DNA from: Chlamydomonas sphaeroides
Taxonomy: Eukaryota > Chlorophyta > Chlorophyceae > Chlamydomonadales > Chlamydomonadaceae
Direction: 5' to 3'
Length of the DNA: 35,713 nt
Assembly (NCBI GenBank): GCA_001662425.1
Contig: BDDC01000210.1
Location: 47,422 to 83,134 of the forward strand
In this document: in pieces, positions 23,031 through 32,723 of the stretch
Numbering within the stretch: the first letter of the stretch is position 1
Layout of the letters: every line of letters starts with the position of its first letter
Program-made: the position numbers and the translations under genes
Notes under the pieces: generated by a model
The model's input: only the letters and a program-made list of their open reading frames with translations
Told to the model about the DNA's origin: nothing
The model's database searches: none

Positions 23031-26000
23031 TCACGCCACCAGGGTGTACTGCAGCTGCCACGTCAGTCGCCGCCCCGCCGCGTGTTGGGCCTGTGGGGAG
23101 GTGCCGGAGGGGACGGGAGGGAGCGGCGAGGGCAGCCGTCAGGGCAGGGTACTTAGGCAGGCAGCCAGGCGCGCAATTGGAACCTTCCCCGTTCCGGCCT
23201 CACTGGGCCGGGTCTCTAGCTCCCGCTCGAGACGCCCAGTGTCCCTCCAGCTCACACGCACCTTGTAGCTGGGGGGCAGGTCCCGGGCGTCCTCGTCCGG
23301 GGCCCCGCTGCCGCCCGCCTCCTCGCCGCGCGCCGCCGCTTCGAACTCCGAGTCTGAGCCGTCGCCCACCGCCGCCTCGGCGCCGGGCCCGGCCCCCTCG
23401 CCCCCCGGGCCCTGCTCCCCGCCCGCCCGCTGCTGAGAGGGCCCCTCCAGGAAGAGGCCCCGCAGGGAGGAGGCCAGAGAACGTGTGAGGTCCTCTGCCG
23501 CGCGGCCGCCCTTGGCCTGCGCCACCCAAAGTGAGGGATTCGCAGGGATGATGTGCAAGGGAGGAGGCCGGGACAGCAAGAGAAGGGGACATTCACGCGA
23601 TGTCAAACGTGGCGTACATGTTGGTTATGCAATACATGCACAAGGGAGAGGCCGGGGCCAGGTCAGGTCTGCGGCCAGCAGCGCGACTGGCAGATGGCTT
23701 GCTGCTGGCGCCGCGGCGGAGTGGCGCCGCCGTGGACGACAGCGACCCCTAGCCGGCGACTTCCTGCACCACAGTCACCTCAACCAAACCTCGCAGCATC
23801 GCTTCGCATCAGCTATGCTTGTTTACTTATGAAACCCCACTCGCCTGCCGGGGGTCTGCGTACAGCAGCGCATCCACCACGGCCGCCCAGAGCCGCGGCA
23901 GCTGCCGGGGCCCGGGGTCGGCCAGGTCCATGGGGCCGGACGAGGCGGGCAGCGGCGGCAGCGGGGGAGCAGGGGCAGGGCCGCCCGCCGGCGCGGGAGG
24001 CCTCGAGGGCGCCGCCGCCGCGCCGGCAGCAGGCTCGCCGTAGACCGCCCCCTGCAGGCCCTGGAGGTGCGTTGGGGCGTGGCGGAGTGGTACGGGGGCG
24101 AGGCTTGGCAAAGGGACCAACCACGCAAGCGGAGTGGCGGCCCCCGCCCCGGCAAAGCTAGTGTCAAGTTACATGGCGAGTGTGGGCTCAGGTTTGAAAC
24201 CAGGTGTCAGGACAGCGCCCCGCAACCTACGCACCAGCGCGGGGCAGGTGAAAGTGATGCCCTGCGCCCAGCCTCCGCTGAAGGAGCCCACCGCCCCCAG
24301 CGGCAGGGAGGACAGCAGCCCGACAGCGGTGGCGGTGGTGGTGGTGGTGGCGGTGGCGGTGGCGGCCGAGGAGGAGAGCTCGGGGGCCGACCGCTCCAGG
24401 CTGCCGCGGACCTGCGGCGCGTGTCTTTCACGGTTATTCCAACCCCTTGTCCCGCACTATCCCTTTCCTCCAGCGCCCTCAACCCCCCGCCACACCTCGC
24501 CGCGCTCCCGGAACTCGAGGGCCGCGGTCAGGCCGCTGGATGCGCAGTGCAGCAACAGCTCGCCTGATGGGGTGGGGTGGGGTGACAGGGGCGGTGCACA
24601 GCCACGGCAGCTTACCGCCAGTGCTGATCACTGCGGTCATTATGCTCTTGGTCCCTACGCGTGCGCTTCCACCAGCTCATGGCTGATCCCTTGGACCCTT
24701 GCAATCCCGCCGCCGTCCGCGATGCCGCCCCCAGCCCCACGTAACCCACCCCTGAGCTCGGCCTGCGCCGCGTGCGGTAGCGAGCCGCGCAGCACCAGCG
24801 CCGGCAGCGTAATGCGGTAGGACTCGGCAGGGGGGAGGGAGGAGGAGGAGGGGGAGGAGGAGGGGCCGGGGGCGCCGGCCCCCGGCCCTTCGCTGCCACC
24901 AGCGCCAGCGCTGTGTGCCAGCAGCACGTCGGCCCCGCCCTCGAGCCGGACCTGACGGGGGCAGCACGCGCGCAGTCGAGGGTGGGCACGGTGAGTTGGG
25001 AGCACAGGGCACCGGTTGGCATGGGCCCTCGTCACGCTGAGACTTGGTGGCCCAAACGCCGAACGCCGGCCCGTGCTGCGCATTGCCGTGGCCCCCAGGG
25101 TACCCCCTCCCGCGCCTCACCCCGCCGTACCTCGGCCCCCCACGCACCTTGACGCTCAGCTCGCGGCCCAGCCTCTTGGCCTTGGCCACCGCCCGCGGCT
25201 CCAGCCGCACCCGCGCCACGGCCACCACGACCGGGGGGCAATTGCCGCCCTGCGGCAGGGCAGGGTGGCGGGGGAGCGCACAGGATGCAGGAGGAGCCAC
25301 GGCTCATCAGTAAGGGCTTGGGGGCCGAAATGAGAGCGCCGCTAGCAGGGTTACGGTGAGCCGGGGGCAGGAGCCGCCGCTGAGGCCTCGCGACTGCTGC
25401 CACACGCCCACAGTCCCAACACCCAGCTGCGCTCACCGGGGCGGCGGGCAGGGTCAGGTCTTTGGGTCCCTCCGCTGGGTCGAAGCTGAGCACCTCCTGT
25501 GGCGGGGGTGGAGGCGGGGCGCATGCGACGTCAGGCGACGGATGCCGCGAGGAGGTGACCCGGGCCGGGGCGCGCTAGCGCGGTTGCGGCCTGCCCGGTC
25601 CTGTCCGCCCTATGCTAGGAGTAGAGTCGACGCCCCCCCTTTCTTCCCCTCCCTTCCCCTCCTCCCTCTCCCTCTCCCCCCACCTGCACGTGCAGCCGCG
25701 GTAGGGGCACCGGCAGCGGAGGGCCGCCGGCCGGCGCCGGGCCAGCCGCGGCAGAGGGTGCTGCGCCGTCGGGGGGCGGCGGCGCGCTGTGTCCGGCCGA
25801 TGTGCCTGCAGCCACTGGAGCCACGCACGGCTGGGCTCGCACGCATGGCGGGGCGCACGTGGCGCGGCCACAACCCGCAACCGACGGTCCGGCGGCTGGT
25901 GACCCGTGGGCAGCTGCGGGCTGGCCGCTACTGCCTCCCACCTGGCGACGTGGAAACTGGCTATGGGTGAATTTACGAATGCGCAGGCTCGCAGGTTCAG

Positions 26001-26899
26001 GGGTTTGGCTTCGTTGCTTTTTTGGCTAGTTGTTCGGCTCGACCCGCGTGCTGTCGCGGCAGGCTCGCTCACACACCAGCCCCTCGGGTGCCGGCGCTCA
26101 CCCAGCTGCCGTACGGTGACGTGGTGGTGGCCCAGGGCCGACAGCGGCTGGTCGTCCGGGTCGGGCCTGGGAGGGGGCGGAGGGGGTGGAGGCGGAGCTG
26201 GGTGGCAGGGCGCGTGCACCGAGGCGCAGGGGCCACATGCGGCCTGGCAGCCTCCGATGGTACACCGCCGCGCGGAAGCACGCGGCCGCCCACGCACCCT
26301 CCCGGCCGCAGGATGTCTGCCGCCAGCCCCAGCGCGAACCGCAGCACCGCCAGGCAGCGCTCCAGCGGGTCGGAGGCGGCGGCCGATGGAGCGGGGGGCG
26401 GTGTGGAGCCGGGGGCTGCGGCGGCCAGCAGCGCCGTGCCGTGGCGCCAGAACTTGTCGCGCTGCGGGTGCCACGGTGGTGGCAAGCCAGGCGAGGGGGC
26501 GGTGGTGAGGGGCTACCGGCAGTTTGGTTGGGAATGAGCGGTGCGCTCGGCTTGATGCTGCCGCTGGCTGGGTACTTCAGGGGCACGAGCGGCGGGGAAG
26601 CCCGGCCCACCCGGGGCCTCGCCTTGGGCTCGTGCCGCGGGTGGGGGCGGCGGCGATTGCCACAAAAGCTGTAGACCTCCGGCGGCCCCACCCACCCACC
26701 CCACCTCAGCCGCAGGGGCGGCACCAGCAGTGTCGCCCTTTCCCCCCTTTCGCCGCCCCTCGGGTCCTACCTTGAGCCATATGGGCGGCCGCTTGGGCGG
26801 TGCCTTGCCCCGTGGCTTGAACAAGCTGCCGGCGCCCGCTGCAGCACCCGCACCGGCGACAGGCAGCGGGCCCCCGCCGCTAGGCCCGCCAATGTTCAT
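23031..26899 (-). CDS. Divergent oxysterol-binding-protein-related (ORP-like) lipid-transfer protein
   Basis: Twelve phase-consistent exons: 26899-26771, 26461-26298, 26166-26102, 25805-25684, 25496-25437, 25249-25148, 24951-24750, 24563-24496, 24411-24235, 24060-23845, 23516-23262, 23090-23031. They give 539 residues. ORPs exchange sterols or phospholipids for PI4P at membrane contact sites. The order of features fits the plant short-ORP core: DPLERCLAVLRFALGL (74-89), ILRPG then QPLSALGHHH (104-113, where ORPs have NPILGETHH), GGNCPPVVVAVA (181-192, at the place of EQVxHHPPVSA), ESYRITLP (257-264), GELLLHCASSGLTAALEF, then GGWAQGITF, and LWAAVVDALLYADPRQAK (the W...D...A..K signature). There is no PH domain or transmembrane helix. 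Gly/Ser/Thr-rich insertions interrupt the core. Exon 10 ends with a GC donor. I recognise the family from motif order by memory, not from a search. Confidence 0.65.
24326..24366 (+). repeat. GGT/GGC trinucleotide repeat in ORP-like exon 9
   Basis: A run of GGT and GGC triplets; on the coding (minus) strand it gives alternating Thr and Ala codons (ACC/GCC), a low-complexity insertion between two conserved ORP-like blocks. Confidence 0.85.
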
Positions 26900-28637
26900 A
26901 GCGCGCTCGTGTACGGCGCGCAGGCCACAAGGGGAACGCCTCTAGCAGGAGCTCGTTGCCGACTGCGCGGGAGGCGCGCGAGGCGGCGGCAGCACAGGTC
27001 GGGTCGGGCTGTTCCGAGGATGGCGCGGCGCTGTCGCGTGTTGCGGCTAGTGGGGCAGCAGGCTGCGAGCAGGTACTGGGCGGCTAGGGCGGGGACCGGG
27101 AGAGCAAGGCGAGCGGCCGAGGAGCGCAGCGGCGGTGCCGATAGCAGCTTGGTCGGCCCGTCCGAGGGCCGCTTCCCTCCTGCCAGCAGCCTCCTGAGCG
27201 CCGCAGCATAGCATAGCTGTATAGCTTCTGTCGTCGACCGTAACGCGGCGGCCTCAAGTCGCCGCTTCAGATGCCGCTCATACTTTGCCGGTCCGTCCGC
27301 GTAACGTCGCCTTGCGGCCGAACAAACCCCGCGCTGGGTCACCCTCCTAAATCTCTTTCCCACCCGCCGCACGCATGGGGCATAGAGAAGTAGCGGCGGA
27401 CCGAGCGAGCCGACACAGATACAATCGGAAACACGTGTCTTTGGCCCCCGGCCCCACACCTCACCACCTGCCGAGCTCGCCACACGACGTCATTTGCCGC
27501 CCGGCAGCCACATCCTGTTGCGCGGTCCAGCCCGGCTAATCTACATCGGCGGTGCGCCGTCCCCCCCGGCGGCCATATCGGCCTGCACGGCATTACAGCC
27601 CAGCTTGCGGCACCGCATTCCCATGCACAGCACATATGCGGCAAGCAGCATTGCCGCGCCACGCAGCGCGGCGGGGCCTCATGGCGGTGCCGCAACCCTA
27701 GGCGCCACTAGCGAGACCCACGTCCGCCACACGTCCATACATAGTCGCCCAGCAAGCCAGCGCCTGCACCACAGCAAGCGGTGCGCACCGCATCATACAT
27801 CATACACGGCAAATAGAGCGATACAGTAGAATGGTACGGCTGTACGCTCAGAGGAGTGAGGCAGCGCTCACTGCCGCACACTTTCGCCGCCCAGCAAGCG
27901 CCGGGGCCTCAACGCGGCACACAAAGTACACAGAGCGCCAATGCCCCACATGAAGTGCCCCGGCCGGCCGCGTGCCTGCGCATACACCAGCGACACCGCA
28001 CCTGGAGGCACAGGGGATACATCCTAGTACGCTTCGAGGGTACCACAGTAGACTCGTGGCCAGTTAGGGCAGTCATGTACTAGCGGCACTGCGTCCTAGC
28101 CGTTCGCAGCCCGCGTCAAAGGCAGCCGGCGGACATCCCTGCCGCCCTGCTCACGCCGCCGGTTCGAAAGGAGCCTCCTCCTGCTCGGTCGCACCCTCTT
28201 ACTGATACACACGCACATACACGCCATCTGCCCTGCTCCATACGCCGCTCACGGAGCCTCTCCAGCCTCGGGCGCAGCGCCACCCACCCACGCCTCGGGC
28301 CCCGGCACGAGCTCGCTGCGCCGCTCCCCGCCGTCGCCATGCCAGCGACCTACGCCCGCACATCCGCGTCCTCCTGCTCATGGAGCCGCCAGCACTCGCC
28401 TTGCTGCTGGGACACACCTCCGCCCCTGCTGCGTCCACCGAGCAACCCGATCTCCATCTATGCCCGACTTATTCGTGTCACGGCGCCGCCCTGCCGATCA
28501 GCGCTCTGCTCCATTCGCCCATGTCCCGGCGACCCCCGCCTCCTGGGCGCCTCCGCCAGCTCTGTCCTCTGCTGTGACGGGACACCGCGCTCCGGCCCCG
28601 ACCCACCGCACCGCCGTGCCCCCTGCACCGCCGCCGC
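26900..28637. other. Intergenic: ORP-like promoter side and oxidoreductase 3' side, no gene seen
   Basis: About 1.7 kb between two minus-strand genes. The right part should hold the oxidoreductase 3' untranslated region; the only minus-strand TGTAA is far away at 27593-27597. The left part should hold the ORP-like promoter and 5' untranslated region. A long minus frame (26896-27483) has no ATG at all. Remaining frames lack protein character. Confidence 0.5.
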
Positions 28638-31600
28638 TCACTGCAGCGCGGCGCGGCTGGGCGGCGCCTCGGCGGGCGCGGGCAGCGGCGGCAGCGGCGG
28701 CAGCGGCGGCAGCGGCGAGGGGCACCGCACCGGTAGCCCCGCGGCGGTGTACACCTGCGGCGCGAGAACAGGTTAGCGTGGCGCGCATGTATAGAGAGCG
28801 GCGAAGGAAGTGAGGAGGGCGGCCGCGGGGGGCCGCGGGCAGGGCAACGGGAGTAGGGCCGCCCTGCTGGGCAGCTTAACGCAGCAGCGGTGCCCCTCCC
28901 GATCCAGCACCCTGCCTCCCGCTCCCCCAACCTGGCCCAGGCAAACCGCCCTGCCCTCCTCTCGCCCCTCACCTGGTCCAGCAGCTCCATGTTGGCGATG
29001 CAGTCGGCCGCGTCGCCCTCGAGCAGCCGCCGCGCCGAGGCGGCCAGCGTGCTGGGGGCACGGGGCGGCGGGCGGGGGGCGGAATGGCGGGATTCATAGC
29101 TTGCGGCCGGCATGGACTGGCGCTCGCCAGCCGGTACTCGGAGGGGCGCCAGGGGCAAGCGGCCAGACAGCCCGTGGCCCCGCCCCGGCTTAAAGCCCGC
29201 ACCAGCACACCGCACCACACCGCTCTCACCCCTGCTCCTCGCCCTGCTCCTCGGCCGCGCACCGCAGCGTGGCCACGTCCTCCGCGAAGCGCTCCAACTG
29301 ATGCCAGTAGGTGCCCTCGTTGGGGCCGTAATGGCGGCTGGTGGTGGTCACCACGGAGCCGTCGGGCCGCGTGCTCGTGAGCCGCACGTAATGGCCAAAC
29401 ACCTGCGATGTGTGTGGGGTGTGGGGCGGGGCAAAGGCGGGACGTGGCGCAGGATGCGTGCAGGTCGGGCTGCGGCGCCCTTGCCGGCGCGCTGTAAAAG
29501 ATGTTCCAAGGGCGGCCACTCAAACCGTTGCGGCCCAGAAGGCCTACCGCTCTTCCAAACGGCTGCGGGAGTGCGCGTGTGCTGCGGCCCCTGCGCCCCT
29601 TGTGGTGCCGAGGCGCCACGCGAGCGCGGTGGCTGTGCTAGCTGGGCCAAGCAGCGCTACGTTGCCCGCGGGTCCAGGACAGGTTGATTCAGGGAAACGG
29701 TGTTCCGACCGACGCATCCGCCAAAGCCCTTCCTTATAGACACGACGCGCGTCATCACCCACTCGCAACAATCATCCCCTAGATCCGAACCCAGAACCCC
29801 GCCTACCGGCATGATAAAGTTGGACACCTGCACGGAACCCCTGGGGGTAGGAGGGCGGCACGGGGACAACAGTCGTGTCGGGCCCAAGGAGGAGTAGCGG
29901 GGGCCGCGGCGGTTGGAAAGGTGCACGGGGCGCACGGGCATGAAGGCCGCGCGGGCCGGTCAGGCCACACTATGCTTCCACAGTCTCTGCACAACCACCA
30001 CCCACGCACAGCACAGGCTGCGCAGCCATTTGCATGAAGCCCTGGCCCCCCTCACCGCTCGCCCTCCAGCGCGATGGTGCTGCTCGGCAGCAGCGAGGGC
30101 GACACCAGCGAGGCCCGGAACACGCCCTCCAGGCCCGGCAGCTGCGGCCACACGAGGCGGCCGCTCATAGTGGCGTCAATGGACTGCGGGGGGAAGCAGG
30201 GGGGTGGTAATGGTGGGCAGGCGGGGAGAGGAGGGGCAGCGGGTCTGGAATGTTTGGGGGAGGAAGGGGCTGAGCGTGCCGCCTAGACATCGTCCCTCGC
30301 CTCGCAACTTCCCCAATACCGGTACGCCAAGGCCTAGCCACGTGCGGATGCCACACCCCGCCGGCTTGCCCCGCCTCTCCGTGTGCTGGGATGGCGCTAC
30401 GAGCAAGAGGCTTGCGCTGCCCCCGCCTGCTGCGCTGCCATCGGTCCGTGGCCCGTGCTGCGCATTGGCGCACAGCTTGTATGCTGAGCTAGATGCCGGC
30501 ACGCATGCCCACATGCTCCCGCCCACCTTAGAGCCGGGCGCCAGCACCGCCTGCGCCGACGCCACGCGGGGACTGCCTCCCACCAGCGACCGCATGACGT
30601 GCAGGCAGTAGCAGCCCGCGTCCGTGGCGGCACCGCCTGAGCAGCAGGGCATGCGCGGTGCAGCTGTGAGCGGCCGAGGGCAAGCGGCGGCGGTGGGAGC
30701 GGTGCCGGCGGTCGCCACGCCGACCCACATCCCTGGCAATGCCTTGCCGAAGACGATGTCATTTTCCCCTTGACAGCTCCATGAACCCCACCCGCCTCTC
30801 TGTCCCCGCCCCACCCTGTGACCCCATCCGGCCCCCTCACCTGCCAGGTCCTCTTGCCAGCGGATGTTGCCGCCACCGAAGACCCACTGAGCGGCCAAAG
30901 GGGTGGGCATGCCAGATCAACGGAATCAGGGCCCACGACAAGGGCTTGCAATGCCCACTCGGCGTCGCCCACGCGGCCATGCGCGCGCGCGACTGACCCC
31001 TCGAGACAACCATCCCCAGCCCACATGATATCTGAGGTTAGGCACGTTCGGTAGCCACACGCCACACATGCGCTCGCTCCCCAACGCCCACCTGCGGGAT
31101 GAGCACCTCCACCTGCACCCGCTTGAGCGGCCCCAGCGAGCCGCCCAGGGACACGGCACCGCCCTCCTTGTTGCCCTCCTTGCCAGCGCCTGCCGCGGCG
31201 CCCGGCAGCGGGGGCGAACCCAGCAACGCCCGCAGGTGCGCCATGAGCGGGTGCTCCCGGTAGTGGAAGGCCTCGCGGCAGAGCAGCCCCTTGGATAGTG
31301 CCAGGTCCTGGACCGCCCTGCGAAGGGAGCGGCGAGGGCACGAGGGGTTGCGAGGAGCAGGGCGTCAAAGACAGCGTGTGGTGCGACCCCTGCGCATGCA
31401 GCCCGGCTAAGTCAGGAGGGGTGCCTTGTGGTGGGCTCGTGTGGGTCGAAGAGGAAGCAGATTGGCTACGTACGCGCCGGCCCGGCCGCACCTGGCCTCC
31501 TCCGCGTTGGCTGTGAACGGCTTCTCGCAGAGCACGTGCTTGCCCGCGGACAGCGCCGCCGCCGCCCAGCGTCCATGCAGGCCGTTGGGGAGGCCCACGT

Positions 31601-32354
31601 AAACCTTTAGGTAGATGGAGGGATAAAGGGCAAGGGGCGAGCGGAAAGATCGGGGAGGCCATACTGGAGCTACGTTATGCTGGCGCTGGCAGCTACGATG
31701 CCCTGCCAGGCAACTGCGCAACCACAGAGATCCGCGCGCTCCACAGGGCCTGCTATGGCAGGCCGGGTCTATGTCACGGCTTGAAAGATTAACACAGCAT
31801 CAGGGACCTTTCTGTTGGTAAAAAGTGCATTTTCTTCTCCCGGCGGCTCGTGCACTCATGCACGGCCCAACCCACCGCGTCCACAGTGGGGTCAGCAAGC
31901 AGCTGCTCGTAGGAGCCGTACGAGGTGGGGATGCCGTGCTGCGCCGCATAGCGAGCTGCGCGCTCGCCGTCGCGTGCGGCCACGGCTACTACCTCCGCAC
32001 CGGCGACACGGCGCGCGGGCCATATCATGGCATAGGTCGCGACCTGCGGCGGCCGGGTGCCGAACGGCGTGCGGGGGAGGAGGTTGCTTGCGCAGCATAA
32101 CCGCGCGGTCAATCTCCTCCGAGCAGGATCCGCGGCCATCGGCAAAGCCTCTGGAATATGAAAACCTCTCCGTAGTGGCAGGAGGTGCGCGTGCGTGCTA
32201 TAAAACCCCTGGGGGCCTCTTGTACCTGCGATGCTCCCAGTACGCCGACGCGCACAGGGGCCGGCGCTTTAGGCGCGGGCGGTAGGCCTAGAAACTTGGC
32301 CACGCGCTCTAGCTGGGTGAGATCTAGCGCCGCTGGCAGCGAGAAGCCCGGCAT
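28638..32354 (-). CDS. Gfo/Idh/MocA-family NAD(P)-dependent oxidoreductase
   Basis: Eleven phase-consistent exons: 32354-32226, 32043-31876, 31604-31492, 31317-31092, 30886-30841, 30636-30527, 30183-30056, 29840-29807, 29402-29230, 29051-28973, 28754-28638. They give 440 residues, a usual length for the family. Family members oxidise or reduce sugars, inositols or dihydrodiols with a nicotinamide cofactor. The N-terminal Rossmann fold shows VRVGVLGAS (34-42), VVAVAARDGERAARYAAQHG, and the EKP motif in HVLCEKPFTANAEEA with the likely catalytic Lys127. The C-terminal alpha/beta domain has EAFHYREHP (152-160), GGAATDAGCYCLH (228-240, with the conserved Asp/His positions) and the strand-rich RGSVQVSNFIMP and FGHYVRLTS. 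The closest type is probably the dihydrodiol-dehydrogenase-like branch, but the substrate cannot be told. The C terminus ends in a Pro/Leu repeat. No targeting peptide is obvious, so it is probably cytosolic. Confidence 0.9.
28681..28716. repeat. Four tandem copies of a 9-bp unit (GGCAGCGGC)
   Basis: A nonanucleotide repeated four times in the last exon of the oxidoreductase. On the coding strand it encodes a Pro-Pro-Leu repeat near the C terminus, outside the conserved fold. Confidence 0.85.
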
Positions 32355-32723
32355 GGTTGCGCTGGGCAACAGCTGTCGCAGTTGGGTAAAAGTGCAGCGC
32401 CCAACTATTATGCGTAGAAGAGCGGGTGCCGGTGTTCTCAAGGCCTTGCAGTGCGGTGCAAGCAAACAAAGACCATCGGGCCCATTGCCTTCTGTCTTCG
32501 GCCACCTGAGTGCCTCCACCTTCGCGAGTGCCTGTCTTGACCCGAACAGCCACACGCATCCGGACACACCAAACTGCCTCGTGTTCTCTCGCAGTAGCTG
32601 CAAAACCTCGATTGAGCCCTCCCAAGCTCCCAAGTTAAATACAGCCGCTCTATCTGCTCCCCACATGTAGCCTTCGTGTAATGCGTTGTAGATGAGCTGC
32701 TCGGTGGCGCTGACGAACAGCTG
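32355..32723. promoter_or_regulatory. Divergent promoter region, oxidoreductase / LRR-like membrane protein
   Basis: 369 bp between the two start codons, so both promoters overlap or sit back to back. Plus strand: TTAAATACAG at about 32634, some 85 bp before the ATG. Minus strand: CATAATAG at about 32405-32412, some 50 bp before the ATG. Either could serve as a TATA-like element; neither is certain. Confidence 0.45.

Noticed and set aside
26896..27483. 195-codon minus frame whose stop overlaps the ATG of the ORP-like gene
   Set aside because: It begins at GTG and contains no methionine codon, so a eukaryotic ribosome has no normal start. It most likely covers the promoter and 5' untranslated region.
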